Shown here: piece after piece, positions 1 through 9,071 of the stretch | Position numbering within the stretch: position 1 is the stretch's first letter | How the letters are laid out: each line of letters begins with the position of its first letter | Notes under the pieces: model-generated | Told to the model about the DNA's origin: nothing | Database searches by the model: none | Seen by the model: only the letters and a program-made list of their open reading frames with translations | Assembly: GCF_900111075.1 (NCBI RefSeq) | Contig: NZ_FOFZ01000004.1 | Span: 124,001-188,000, forward strand | Length of the DNA: 64,000 nt | Direction: 5' to 3' | Source of the DNA: Flavobacterium frigoris | Lineage (GTDB): Bacteria > Bacteroidota > Bacteroidia > Flavobacteriales > Flavobacteriaceae | Made by a program: the position numbers and the translations under genes

Positions 1-216
1 TTGAAATCCTGCCATAAACAACCCTTTACCAACTAACCCGAAAACCAGTCCGATAGTACCATATGCAGTTAATCTACCAATATGATAGGTCAAAATTTGA
101 GTGACTTTTTTAGTAGGATTATTTCTATCGACAGGTAACATCATAGCAATTGGCCCGCACATACCTATACAGTGAAAACTACTAATTAATCCAAAAAAGA
201 AGGCTGAATATAACAT
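1..216 (-). CDS. TauE/SafE-family membrane protein, C-terminus outside the window
   Basis: The first 72 codons of a gene reading leftward out of the window. The start is the ATG at 216. The visible N-terminus is hydrophobic and carries FHCIGMCGPIAMM, the His-Cys/Met-Cys-Gly-Pro motif of the UreH/TauE-SafE-like metal-transport membrane family. Members of this family commonly end cbb3 oxidase gene clusters in Bacteroidota and are thought to help copper supply or assembly. It starts only 13 bp after the b561-like gene, so it is probably the last gene of the cco operon. The function in oxidase assembly is inferred from position. Confidence 0.75.
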   Translation of the reverse strand, partial: MLYSAFFFGLISSFHCIGMCGPIAMMLPVDRNNPTKKVTQILTYHIGRLTAYGTIGLVFGLVGKGLFMAGFQ

Positions 217-229
217 ATTAGATATTCTT

Positions 230-811
230 TTAAAATTTATCCTTTTTTTTCCCACTTATAATTTTAGAAATAAGACCTCGGTTTGTAGTGAACTCTGCAA
301 CAAAAACACCACTTAAGTGAATAAAAATAAAAGCTAGTAAATAGTATATTGACAATACATGTATTTCTTCCATTTGTCCCTTTAAATTTTTCGGACCAAA
401 TTCAATAATTAAACCTGTCACTAATGAAATTGCAACGCAACCATAAAAAAATAAATAAATCCAATATTGAAATTTTTCTTTTATAGTTAGTCCTTTGCGA
501 AGAGGATTTGAAAATTTCATTAGGTTTAAAAACGGAAGTAACATTCTAATACTAAAAAATCCAACTAAAACATAACCAATATAGATATGCCAATCCCACA
601 TGGGTTTTCTGATTTGTTTTGCCAAACTAATCATCTGGTCATCTGACAAAGATTGATCCGTAGTTGCTAAGTAATTTCTAATAATGTCAGCAACACTATT
701 TTTATTCATCCACGTCGAACGCAGAAATATAGTAAATAAAATTAACATCATGCAAATTGCAATTGCCCAATGTATGATTCTGTACGCGACAGTATAGTTT
801 CTATTTTCCAT
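230..811 (-). CDS. cytochrome b561-like membrane protein
   Basis: A 193-residue integral membrane protein with about four hydrophobic segments. Histidines sit at positions typical of di-heme b561/Ni-Fe-hydrogenase b-type cytochromes: RIIHWAIA near residue 14, WDWHIYIG near 75, EEIHVLS near 150 and FIHLSG near 165. Such proteins carry electrons between the quinone pool and periplasmic donors. It lies downstream of ccoH on the same strand, separated by about 150 bp, and directly precedes the TauE/SafE gene. A role linked to the cbb3 oxidase is inferred from this context; the electron donor cannot be seen from sequence. Confidence 0.7.
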   Translation of the reverse strand: MENRNYTVAYRIIHWAIAICMMLILFTIFLRSTWMNKNSVADIIRNYLATTDQSLSDDQMISLAKQIRKPMWDWHIYIGYVLVGFFSIRMLLPFLNLMKFSNPLRKGLTIKEKFQYWIYLFFYGCVAISLVTGLIIEFGPKNLKGQMEEIHVLSIYYLLAFIFIHLSGVFVAEFTTNRGLISKIISGKKKDKF

Positions 812-960
812 GATTTTTTAATCTAATTAAATAAAAATGATTCTTCCTTATGATAAAATAAATTCTGCATTTATTTCAGTAACCTTCCTTAGTTTGCAAG
901 CAATGTAACACACTGTATTTCCATATCATTATAAAAACATTTTTCCAATCAAAACTGGTC

Positions 961-1410
961 TTAATTAATGTAAATTGTTTCCTTTGTCAGATATTGTTTA
1001 CCATCATATTGCCATTCCATATTAATGTCCCATCGACCGCCTACCAATTTTGATTTAGGTATGAGCAAAGTTGGATTAGATAAGGAAATTGACGTTTCAA
1101 AATCTAATTTTTTGTTAGACGGTCTATATAGGGACACTGTTCCTTTAATCTTATTTGGAACAAAAACATCGGGGAAAACTATAGTTACTCCAGCTGTAGT
1201 TTGTGTAACGATAGGTTTCTCAGCTAAATCCTCAGCATTTTGAACCCGTTTCATTTCATTGCCAAAAACGGCATCATGCTTGTAATATTCTTCTACAACC
1301 AATTCATTGTCATATTTAGAATTTACTTGTACTTTAATTACAAAGTACAATATAAAGCTCATAAACAATGCAATTGCAATAACGATTCCTGTTCCCCAAT
1401 TGATTTTCAT
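961..1410 (-). CDS. ccoH: cbb3 oxidase assembly protein CcoH (FixH family)
   Basis: A 149-residue protein with one N-terminal membrane segment (about residues 5-26) followed by a periplasmic domain. This is the layout of FixH/CcoH, which stabilises cbb3 oxidase subunits during assembly. The identification rests on this layout, the length and the position directly after ccoG, as in fixNOPQ-fixGHIS clusters. The start codon is 42 bp after the ccoG stop, so the two genes are probably co-transcribed. Confidence 0.85.
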   Translation of the reverse strand: MKINWGTGIVIAIALFMSFILYFVIKVQVNSKYDNELVVEEYYKHDAVFGNEMKRVQNAEDLAEKPIVTQTTAGVTIVFPDVFVPNKIKGTVSLYRPSNKKLDFETSISLSNPTLLIPKSKLVGGRWDINMEWQYDGKQYLTKETIYIN

Positions 1411-1452
1411 ATTCCTGAATTTTATAATTTTATAACTTCATTTAACATTTTA

Positions 1453-2871
1453 TCAATCGAAACTTCGTGGACTTAAAAAACTAGTGGTACTGGTTTCTAT
1501 TTTTTTATCGCCTTCATAAACTTCAATTTTTAATTTAGTTTTTTCATTCTCTAATAAAAACTGATTGATTTCTATAAACAAAGTTCCACTGCTCATACCT
1601 TGTTTCGGCACTGTAAGCGTTTGATTACCCACCACATTTAATGTCCCTTTTATCCCAATTAATTTGAAATGAATATCATTAAAATCACCATTTGTTTTAT
1701 TAATAATTTTATAAGTAAAAATATTACTGATTTTATCCCCTTTATGCTGATAAAGCTGTCCTGGCAATCGTAAAATAGTTGCTTCAACATCAGTACGTAA
1801 GAATAACAACCCGATCAATATTCCCACCAAAATGGCTAAAATTGCAGTATACCCTTTCATTCTAGCGGTGAATTTAAAAGGGCTTTTTTTCTCTATCTCA
1901 TCTTCAGATGCATATCGAATTAGTCCTTTGGGTAATCCCACACTATCCATAATAGTATCACACTCATCTATACAAGCAGTACAATTAACACATTCCAGTT
2001 GCGTTCCGTTTCTAATATCAATTCCTGTCGGACATACATTTACGCATTGTTTGCAATCAATACAATCTCCTTTTCCAGTAACTTCTCTATCTTCCTGTTT
2101 ATTGAATTTTGCTCGGCCTACTTGTTTTTCACCACGCACAAAATCATACGCAACATTAATTGATTTATTGTCTAAAAGTACTCCTTGCAACCTACCATAT
2201 GGACATGCGATAATACAAACCTGTTCTCTAAACCAAGCAAAGATGAAATAGAAAACTCCTGTAAAAATGGAAAGCGCTATTAATGTACTCAAATGATTGG
2301 AAGGACCATCTTCAATCATCCTAATCAATTCGTCGCTACTAATAAGATAGGCTAGAAAAACATTGGCAATACCAAAAGATATTACTAAAAAAACACTCCA
2401 TTTTAACCCCTTCTTTCTAATCTTTTCGGCGTTCCATTCCTGTTTTGACAATCTAATTTGGGCTCCTCTGTCTCCTTCTATCCAGTACTCAATTCTTCTA
2501 AAAACCATTTCTAAAAATATAGTTTGGGGACAAATCCATCCACAAAAAATACGCCCAAAAATGACTGTAAACAAGATAACAAATACTACACCCACTATCA
2601 TAAATAGCACAAAAATATAAAAATCTTGCGGCCAGAATGGAAATCCAAAAATATTAAATCGCCTTTCTAAGATGTTAAACATCATGAACTGATTACCATT
2701 CACCTTTATAAAAGGATTTGCAATCAGAATAATCAATAAAAAATAACTAACCCACTTTCTATATTCATAAAACCTACCCGAAGGTTTTTTAGGGAATATG
2801 AACTTTCTATTTCCTTCATCATCGATGGTACCAATGGTATCTCTAAAAGCTTCATCTGGCAACTTTGACAT
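1453..2871 (-). CDS. ccoG: cytochrome c oxidase accessory protein CcoG
   Basis: A 472-residue polyferredoxin-like membrane protein. The first part carries several membrane helices with FCGWICPQTIF and CIIACPYGR cysteine motifs. A ferredoxin-type pair follows (CIDCKQCVNVCP and CVNCTACIDEC, about residues 265-310). After a further membrane helix there is a periplasmic Ig-like C-terminal domain, as in FixG. CcoG is a cupric reductase that helps load copper into cbb3 oxidase. The gene lies between ccoP (25-bp gap) and ccoH (42-bp gap). Confidence 0.95.
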   Translation of the reverse strand: MSKLPDEAFRDTIGTIDDEGNRKFIFPKKPSGRFYEYRKWVSYFLLIILIANPFIKVNGNQFMMFNILERRFNIFGFPFWPQDFYIFVLFMIVGVVFVILFTVIFGRIFCGWICPQTIFLEMVFRRIEYWIEGDRGAQIRLSKQEWNAEKIRKKGLKWSVFLVISFGIANVFLAYLISSDELIRMIEDGPSNHLSTLIALSIFTGVFYFIFAWFREQVCIIACPYGRLQGVLLDNKSINVAYDFVRGEKQVGRAKFNKQEDREVTGKGDCIDCKQCVNVCPTGIDIRNGTQLECVNCTACIDECDTIMDSVGLPKGLIRYASEDEIEKKSPFKFTARMKGYTAILAILVGILIGLLFLRTDVEATILRLPGQLYQHKGDKISNIFTYKIINKTNGDFNDIHFKLIGIKGTLNVVGNQTLTVPKQGMSSGTLFIEINQFLLENEKTKLKIEVYEGDKKIETSTTSFLSPRSFD

Positions 2872-2896
2872 TTTGTGTATTTTATTTTACTATACT

Positions 2897-3793
2897 TTAT
2901 TTAACTACTGGAGCACTATCATCAACCCATATTTCACCGTCTGGCGCTTTGGGATCTTTAGGATTACTTCCCCTTAAAGATAAAACATAACTAGCAACCT
3001 TTTGCATTTCTTTTGGTTTCAGTGTTCCTTTCCAAGAGATCATCCCTTTTCCATCACGACCACCGTTGACTAACGTATGGAATACATTTTTTATTCCTCC
3101 ACCCAAAATCCAATTTTCATCAGTTAAATTGGGCCCAATTTGACCTCCCGCATCCGCTCTATGACAAACAACACAATTTGCGGTAAAAATGGTTTTTCCT
3201 ATAGCTAATTCAGCTGGATCTGTTAATAGAGTAACCGTTTTTTCATCCATTAAATCGGGTGCTGTTTTCATATATTCAGCTACATCAATTTTGGCTTGAG
3301 CCAATTCTTTTTTAAGCTCCATTTCCTGATTATCGCCATCCATAACTTCAAAACGAATCAAATAAACTGCAGCAAAAACAATACAACCATAGAACAAATA
3401 CACCCACCATGGCGGTAAATTATTATCCAGTTCCTTAATACCATCATAGTCATGATCCAACAATAATTGGCCTTCATTTTCAATTGGTTCTGTTTTTGTA
3501 AGCGCTTTCATCAGACTTTTAAACCACTTGCTTTCTTTAAAACTAATGCTGTTAACTTCCTCTAATTTGGCTTTTTGTTCATCTGTCAGCAATTGATACG
3601 TAATCACTTCAACTGCATTCATAGTAATTTCTATTGCTATTAAAAGAAATAGAAATACGAATAAAAATAGGGAAACCATAGGGAATTTTATAAAAGCTGC
3701 GCGATCACCGGAATCGATGAAATATTCCATTGCTCCAAAAACGGCAAAGAAAATTAGCGGTACTCTTACGTAGGCTGGGATTAATTTTTTCAT
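2897..3793 (-). CDS. ccoP: cbb3 oxidase subunit CcoP, monoheme form
   Basis: A 298-residue subunit that passes electrons from periplasmic cytochromes to CcoO. The N-terminal CcoP domain has two early membrane helices and a third around residues 128-147 (PPWWVYLFYGCIVF). A periplasmic cytochrome c domain follows, with its heme motif CVVCH at residues 207-211 and probable axial Met in KGMISW. Only one CxxCH is present, whereas proteobacterial CcoP is diheme; single-heme versions are known in Bacteroidota. The N-terminal extension between helices (about residues 65-125) is charged. The gene sits 108 bp after ccoQ and 25 bp before ccoG. Confidence 0.93.
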   Translation of the reverse strand: MKKLIPAYVRVPLIFFAVFGAMEYFIDSGDRAAFIKFPMVSLFLFVFLFLLIAIEITMNAVEVITYQLLTDEQKAKLEEVNSISFKESKWFKSLMKALTKTEPIENEGQLLLDHDYDGIKELDNNLPPWWVYLFYGCIVFAAVYLIRFEVMDGDNQEMELKKELAQAKIDVAEYMKTAPDLMDEKTVTLLTDPAELAIGKTIFTANCVVCHRADAGGQIGPNLTDENWILGGGIKNVFHTLVNGGRDGKGMISWKGTLKPKEMQKVASYVLSLRGSNPKDPKAPDGEIWVDDSAPVVK

Positions 3794-3901
3794 TGTTTTT
3801 TATATTTAAGGCTCAACTCCCCTCCCCCATTCTAAAGGAGAGGAAGTCAAAACCTGCATGATTACTATTACTACTTTTCTGTCAAGAAAGGCTCATTTTT
3901 A

Positions 3902-4102
3902 TTATAAACCATCATTATTTGATTCTCCTTTATAAGTATCGTTCAATGGCATTTGACTCAGTTCAGTAATTTTATCTTTTTTATAAGACCAAACCCACAA
4001 ACCCAATCCCACAAAGAAGGAAAAGAAAATTAACAGTGATAGTATTGGATAGATCGCGACTCCCGAAATCGTCTCCATGTTGTGTTTAATTTGTTCAAAC
4101 AT
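3902..4102 (-). CDS. ccoQ: CcoQ-like small subunit of cbb3 oxidase
   Basis: A 66-residue protein with a single membrane helix (about residues 17-40) followed by a short charged tail, WSYKKDKITELSQMPL. This is the size and shape of CcoQ/FixQ, a non-catalytic subunit that stabilises CcoP in the oxidase. It starts 5 bp after the ccoNO stop and precedes ccoP, the canonical place for ccoQ. Sequence conservation in this family is low, so the call rests on context and topology. Confidence 0.85.
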   Translation of the reverse strand: MFEQIKHNMETISGVAIYPILSLLIFFSFFVGLGLWVWSYKKDKITELSQMPLNDTYKGESNNDGL

Positions 4103-4107
4103 GACTT

Positions 4108-6297
4108 TTAGTTTTTAGTATTATCTTTTACTTTAATATCAGTTCCCAGTCTTTGTATGTATGCTATTAAAGCTACGATTTCTCTTTCATTCATTGGAAC
4201 AAATTTTTCTCCTCTAGCTTCAGCTTTTTTCTTACTTTCATTATAACTTTTTACAAAGTCAGGATCGTTTTTCAAGCTTTCTTCAATCTTTAAGGCTTGC
4301 GTTCTTAAATCCTTAAGTCCGTTTGCAACTTCGGCATCAGAATAAGGAACACCTAATGTAACCATAGCTTCCATTTTCTTTTGTGTCAAAGAGATATCCA
4401 TCGGTTTATTATCAAACAACCATTTATATCCTGGCATAATTGAACCTGCAGATATACTTTGTGGACTCCAAAAGTGGTTAAAATGCCAGCTGTCATTGTA
4501 TTTACCTCCTTCTCTTAATAAATCTGGACCAGTTCGTTTTGATCCCCAAAGAAATGGATGATCGTAAACAAACTCACCTGCTTTTGATTGTGGTCCATAA
4601 CGCTCTACCTCACTACGGAAAGGACGAACAGATTGAGAGTGACAGCCCACACAACCTTCACGGATGTATAAATCACGTCCTTCTAATTCTAATGGCGAAT
4701 ATGGTTTTACACTTGCAATAGTTGGGATATTCGATTTAACCATAATTGTTGGTACGATTTGAATAACACCCCCAATTAATATAGCAATTGTTGCTAAAAT
4801 GGTTAACTGAATAGGTTTTCTTTCTAGCCATGGGTGAAATTTTTCTCCTTTAATTCTTCCATTACTAATTTTAACTAAAGCAGGAGCTTCAGCTAATTCA
4901 TCTTCAATAGTAGAACCATTTCTTAAGGTTTGAATAATATTATAAACTAATACTAACATTCCTATTAAATAAAGAGTTCCACCAATAGCACGCATCCAAT
5001 ACATTGGCATAATTTGCGTAACCGTTTCAAGGAAATTACCATACGTTAAAGTTCCGTCTGGGTTAAACTGTTTCCACATAGAAGCTTGTAAAAATCCAGC
5101 TACATACATTGGAAGGCAATATAATATAATTCCTAAAGTTCCAATCCAAAAATGGAAATTAGCTAGTTTAGTCGAAAATAATTTACTCTTAGTCATTCTT
5201 GGTATTAACCAATAAATCATACCAAAAGTCATAAATCCATTCCAAGCTAAAGTACCTACGTGAACGTGTGCAATAATCCAATCTGTGTAATGCGCAATTG
5301 CATTTACATTTTTAAGAGACAACATTGGCCCCTCAAAAGTTGCCATTCCATAACCTGTAATCGCTACAACAAAGAATTTTAATACTGGTTCTTCACGTAC
5401 TTTATCCCATGCACCTCTTAAGGTTAGCAAACCATTAATCATACCTCCCCAAGAAGGCGCTAATAACATGATTGAAAATACTACTCCTAAATTTTGTGCC
5501 CAGTTAGGCAAAGCAGAATATAATAAATGATGAGGACCAGCCCAGATATAGATAAAAATCAATGACCAGAAGTGAACTATAGATAATCTATAAGAATATA
5601 CGGGACGATTCGCTGCCTTTGGAACAAAATAATACATCAAACCTAAAAAAGGAGTAGTCAAGAAAAATGCAACCGCATTATGTCCATACCACCACTGTAC
5701 TAAAGCATCTTGAACACCTGCGTAAACAGAATAACTCTTCCAAGCCGAAACAGGTAATTCTAAATTATTAAAAATATGTAAAACAGCTATGGTAACAAAA
5801 GTGGCTAAATAAAACCAGATTGCAACATACAAATGGCGTTCTCTCCTTTTTATCATGGTACCAATCATATTAATCCCCATAACCACCCAAATTATGGTTA
5901 TTGCAATATCAATAGGCCATTCTAATTCAGCATACTCTTTTGAAGAGCTATACCCTAAAGGCAAAGTAATTGCGGCAGCAACAATGATTAGTTGCCAACC
6001 CCAAAAATGAAGATTACTTAAAAAATCACTATACATTCTTGCCTTTAGCAGTCGTTGCAATGAATAATACATTCCCGCGAAAAAGGCATTCCCCACAAAG
6101 GCAAAAATAACCGCATTGGTATGTAAAGGTCTCAGCCTACCATAACTTAACCACGCAATTCCGTCTGTTAGGTTAGGGAAAAGATAAAAGAAGGCTACTA
6201 ATAGCCCCACTGACATTCCCACTACACCAAAAAGGATGGTAGCGTAAATGAATTTCTTTACAATTTTGTTGTCGTAATAAAATTGTTGCATTTCCAT
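4108..6297 (-). CDS. ccoNO: fused cbb3 oxidase subunits I and II (CcoNO)
   Basis: A 729-residue fusion of the catalytic subunit CcoN (about residues 1-480) and the cytochrome c subunit CcoO (about 500-729). The CcoN part has about twelve helices and the heme/copper ligands: an early LRPLHTNAV histidine, YGHNAV, GPHHLLY and IAHVHVG. These bind low-spin heme b, heme b3 and CuB where oxygen is reduced. The CcoO part carries one heme c site, CVGCH at residues 549-553, and the distal Met of SIMPGY. Separate CcoN and CcoO genes are usual in Proteobacteria; the fusion is typical of Bacteroidota. The gene starts 2 bp after the ccoS stop. Confidence 0.97.
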   Translation of the reverse strand: MEMQQFYYDNKIVKKFIYATILFGVVGMSVGLLVAFFYLFPNLTDGIAWLSYGRLRPLHTNAVIFAFVGNAFFAGMYYSLQRLLKARMYSDFLSNLHFWGWQLIIVAAAITLPLGYSSSKEYAELEWPIDIAITIIWVVMGINMIGTMIKRRERHLYVAIWFYLATFVTIAVLHIFNNLELPVSAWKSYSVYAGVQDALVQWWYGHNAVAFFLTTPFLGLMYYFVPKAANRPVYSYRLSIVHFWSLIFIYIWAGPHHLLYSALPNWAQNLGVVFSIMLLAPSWGGMINGLLTLRGAWDKVREEPVLKFFVVAITGYGMATFEGPMLSLKNVNAIAHYTDWIIAHVHVGTLAWNGFMTFGMIYWLIPRMTKSKLFSTKLANFHFWIGTLGIILYCLPMYVAGFLQASMWKQFNPDGTLTYGNFLETVTQIMPMYWMRAIGGTLYLIGMLVLVYNIIQTLRNGSTIEDELAEAPALVKISNGRIKGEKFHPWLERKPIQLTILATIAILIGGVIQIVPTIMVKSNIPTIASVKPYSPLELEGRDLYIREGCVGCHSQSVRPFRSEVERYGPQSKAGEFVYDHPFLWGSKRTGPDLLREGGKYNDSWHFNHFWSPQSISAGSIMPGYKWLFDNKPMDISLTQKKMEAMVTLGVPYSDAEVANGLKDLRTQALKIEESLKNDPDFVKSYNESKKKAEARGEKFVPMNEREIVALIAYIQRLGTDIKVKDNTKN

Positions 6298-6299
6298 AA

Positions 6300-6491
6300 T
6301 TAATTTTGTTTTTCTTCTGTTATTTGTTCTGGTTTTGGATTCTCAACTTTGAGCTCATCGTCAAAAAGCATTCTGACAGATGGCGTATAATCATCATCAT
6401 ACTGGCCTGTCTTTACCGCTCGTATAAAAGCAATAAAGAAACCTATAGCAATTATTATACTGATGGAGATTAATAAATAAATGACACTCAT
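6300..6491 (-). CDS. ccoS: cbb3-type oxidase assembly protein CcoS
   Basis: A 63-residue protein with one N-terminal membrane helix (about residues 3-25) followed by a cytoplasmic tail containing GQYDDDYTPSVRMLFDDE, the usual CcoS signature. CcoS is needed to insert cofactors into the oxidase. It is the first gene of the ccoS-NO-Q-P-G-H run and has its own predicted promoter with a Crp/Fnr-type palindrome upstream (6540-6553). Confidence 0.93.
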   Translation of the reverse strand: MSVIYLLISISIIIAIGFFIAFIRAVKTGQYDDDYTPSVRMLFDDELKVENPKPEQITEEKQN

Positions 6492-6509
6492 ACCTAAAAT
6501 TTCTGTTTA

Positions 6510-6553
6510 CAAAGTTAACCAGCTCCCTATTTATAAAATATGACAATTATCAT
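6510..6553 (-). promoter_or_regulatory. FNR-type box and -7 element upstream of ccoS
   Basis: A palindrome ATGA-caatta-TCAT lies at 6540-6553 (TGA-N6-TCA spacing, one mismatched pair). On the minus strand it is followed by TAACTTTG (6517 down to 6510), a perfect TAnnTTTG -7 box. The palindrome centre is 29.5 bp upstream of the box, so it falls near -42 relative to a start about 5 bp beyond the box. This is class II activator geometry. It would drive ccoS-NO-Q-P-G-H. The binding protein is inferred to be the regulator encoded at 9072-9752. Confidence 0.65.
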
Positions 6554-6586
6554 GGTTACTTCTTTTTTGTTAATGTTTGTTTAAAA

Positions 6587-8977
6587 TTATCTTAATTTCT
6601 TAGCGTAAAAATTACTCATTATAGTTACAAAACTGACAATGGTTATGGTGCTCAACGGCATAATTATCGCTGCAACTAAGGGTTGTAGATGTCCTGTAAT
6701 TGCAAATGACAATCCTATTATATTGTAAAGCAATGACATCCCAAAACTCATCCTGATTGTTGTCATTGCCTTTTTAGATAACTTTAAAAAGTAATGCAAT
6801 TTTTGGAATTCATTTGCTTCCAAAATCCCATCACAAGCAGGTGAAAAAACATTCACATTTTCTGAAATAGAAATTCCGACATTGCTTTGCGCCAATGCAC
6901 CCGCATCATTCAAACCATCTCCTACCATCATCACGTTTCTACCCTGTTCTTGCAGTTGTTTGATGAATTCCAATTTTTGCTCCGGTTTTTGGTTAAAAAT
7001 CAATTCAGTCCCTACAGGTAATAACATTTCTAAAGAAAATTTCTCCCCCTCGTTATCTCCAGATAAAACTTTAATTTGATAATTCTGTTTCAAACTTTTG
7101 AAAAGACTTTCTAGTCCTACTCTATATTGATTATTAAAAATATATTTTCCATAATACTCATTATTAATGGTAATATGAACTGCCGTTTGCAGCACCGTAT
7201 TCTCATCTGGGCTTCCCGCAAATGCAGCTGATCCAATTACTACCTCTATTCCCTGAATCTTTGCCCGAATCCCTTTACCAGTTATTTCCTCAAAATCAGT
7301 AATAGTTACACTTTTCATCTCCGGAAGAAAATCGTACAACATTCTACTTAATGGATGATTAGAAGCGCGAAGTACTGTTTTAATATTGGTTAGATTCTCA
7401 CTAGACAAAGACTCGCCTTCATATGAAATTTTTGCTTTTTTATTAGTGGTAATGGTCCCTGTTTTATCAAAAACTATGGTATCAACTTTAGCTAATTGTT
7501 CAATAACCAGCGCATTCTTCAGGTAAAACTTCTGTTTTCCTAAAATTCGTAATACATTCCCCATCGTAAATGGAGCAGTCAATGCTAGAGCGCACGGACA
7601 GGCCACTATTAAGATTGCAGTAAAAACATTAAAAGCAGTATTTGTATCGATGACAATCCAATAGGCAAATGATGCAAAAGCAATCAGCAATAAGACAGGA
7701 GTAAAATACCTGCTTATTGTATCGGTTATACTTTTATGTCTTTGAGTAACAGCTTTCTGAAAAACATCATTACTCCACAATTGGGTAAGGTAACTTTGAG
7801 AAACAGAGTACAACACTTCCATTTCAACAACTTTTCCAATTTGTTTTCCCCCAGCAAATACTTTATCACCTGAATTCTTAGTGATAGGAACCGCTTCACC
7901 AGTTACAAAACTATAATCGATGGCGGCTTTCTCGCTAATCAATATCCCATCAACGGGAATTAATTCCTGATTTCTGATCAGTAGTCGATCCCCTTTTTGA
8001 ATATCATAAACCGGGACACTTTCTTCAGAACCATCACTATTGATTCGGGTAATCGCTATTGGAAAATACGATTTAAAATCCCTTTCGAAACTTAAAAAAC
8101 TATAGGTTTTTATTTGAAACATCTTTCCAAGCAGCATAAAGAAAATCAAGCCAGTCAGACTATCAAAAAAACCAGATCCATAATTAAAAACAATATCAGT
8201 AGTACTTCGCACAAACATCACAATGATTCCTAATGCAATAGGAATGTCAATATTTAGCATTTTAGAACGAATACTTTTATAGGCCGAAACATAATAATCT
8301 GAAGCGGAATACAAAAACGCGGGCAAGGATAAGATGAAAATTAACCAGCGAAAGAATGGCTTATACGTATCCAACCAAAATTCATTTACCTCAAAATATT
8401 CTGGAAAGGAAAGCAACATTATGTTACCGAAGCAAAAAAAAGCAACTCCTAACTTGTAGGTCAAGCTTCTGTCAATATTCTTTTTCCCAGTTTCGTAATT
8501 TTCCAGACTAATATAGGGCTCGTAGCCAATAGAACTAAGTAAATATACAATTTTACTTAGAGAAACGGTTTGGGGATTATACGTAATTCGAACCTTTTTT
8601 TCAGGAAAATTGACCTGTGAAGTACTGATTCCTTTTTGAAGTCGCTGTAAATTTTCTAAAATCCAAATGCAAGAACTACAATGGATATGAGGTATACTAA
8701 GTGAAACAATAGCCGTAGCCTCTTCTTCAAATTCTAATAATTTTGCAACGATACTTTCGTTTTCTAAGAAATCATATTTACCTTTAATATCAAGCGGGGT
8801 TGCTCCAGGGGCTTTTTCAAAATCATAATAGCATGTCAGGTCATTGACGCTAAAAATTTCGTACACCGTTTTACAGCCGTTGCAACAAAAACTTTTATCG
8901 TCAAAAATAATTTCTTCTGCTTTAATAATATCTAAACCACAATGGAAACAATTTTGTGTGTCCATAACTTTGCTCAT
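6587..8977 (-). CDS. ccoI: copper-translocating P1B-type ATPase (CcoI/FixI)
   Basis: A 796-residue heavy-metal ATPase that exports copper to the periplasm for cbb3 assembly. In order it shows: an N-terminal cysteine-rich metal-binding region (NCFHCGLDI, CCNGC), an HMA-like domain with HCSSCIW, membrane helices with the transport motif ACPCALALT, the phosphorylation site FDKTGTITT, the P1B motif SNHPLSRM and GDGLNDAGAL. The double metal-binding N-terminus is characteristic of FixI/CcoI as opposed to general CopA. The gene ends 95 bp before ccoS and is divergent from the Crp/Fnr-type regulator, with a shared palindromic operator between them. Confidence 0.95.
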   Translation of the reverse strand: MSKVMDTQNCFHCGLDIIKAEEIIFDDKSFCCNGCKTVYEIFSVNDLTCYYDFEKAPGATPLDIKGKYDFLENESIVAKLLEFEEEATAIVSLSIPHIHCSSCIWILENLQRLQKGISTSQVNFPEKKVRITYNPQTVSLSKIVYLLSSIGYEPYISLENYETGKKNIDRSLTYKLGVAFFCFGNIMLLSFPEYFEVNEFWLDTYKPFFRWLIFILSLPAFLYSASDYYVSAYKSIRSKMLNIDIPIALGIIVMFVRSTTDIVFNYGSGFFDSLTGLIFFMLLGKMFQIKTYSFLSFERDFKSYFPIAITRINSDGSEESVPVYDIQKGDRLLIRNQELIPVDGILISEKAAIDYSFVTGEAVPITKNSGDKVFAGGKQIGKVVEMEVLYSVSQSYLTQLWSNDVFQKAVTQRHKSITDTISRYFTPVLLLIAFASFAYWIVIDTNTAFNVFTAILIVACPCALALTAPFTMGNVLRILGKQKFYLKNALVIEQLAKVDTIVFDKTGTITTNKKAKISYEGESLSSENLTNIKTVLRASNHPLSRMLYDFLPEMKSVTITDFEEITGKGIRAKIQGIEVVIGSAAFAGSPDENTVLQTAVHITINNEYYGKYIFNNQYRVGLESLFKSLKQNYQIKVLSGDNEGEKFSLEMLLPVGTELIFNQKPEQKLEFIKQLQEQGRNVMMVGDGLNDAGALAQSNVGISISENVNVFSPACDGILEANEFQKLHYFLKLSKKAMTTIRMSFGMSLLYNIIGLSFAITGHLQPLVAAIIMPLSTITIVSFVTIMSNFYAKKLR

Positions 8978-8988
8978 TTTACCTGATG

Positions 8989-9050
8989 CAAATATCCTAA
9001 ACGAATGTTACTATTAATATGATATATGTCATATTAATGCGTAAATTTAC
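8989..9050. promoter_or_regulatory. divergent ccoI/regulator control region with 26-bp palindrome
   Basis: Positions 9014-9039 form an inverted repeat with only one mismatched pair; its core is TGA-N6-TCA (9021-9032), the spacing of Crp/Fnr sites. Toward ccoI there is a near-consensus -7 box GATATTTG (8996 down to 8989), 30.5 bp from the centre, again class II activation geometry. Toward the regulator gene a weak box TAAATTTA (9043-9050) begins only 16.5 bp from the centre, so bound protein would cover the -33 region and probably repress. One site may therefore activate ccoI and dampen its own regulator. Binding is inferred. Confidence 0.65.
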
Positions 9051-9071
9051 ACAACTAACGCCCCCATCAAG

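Noticed and set aside
1025..1476. Plus-strand reading frames opposite ccoH
   Set aside because: They run antisense to a clear ccoH gene, have no recognisable family and no promoter; shadow frames.
3794..3901. Possible attenuator hairpin between ccoQ and ccoP (C-rich and G-rich runs around 3811-3842)
   Set aside because: Pairing is imperfect with several G-U pairs and no T-tract, so it does not qualify as a terminator or regulatory stem.
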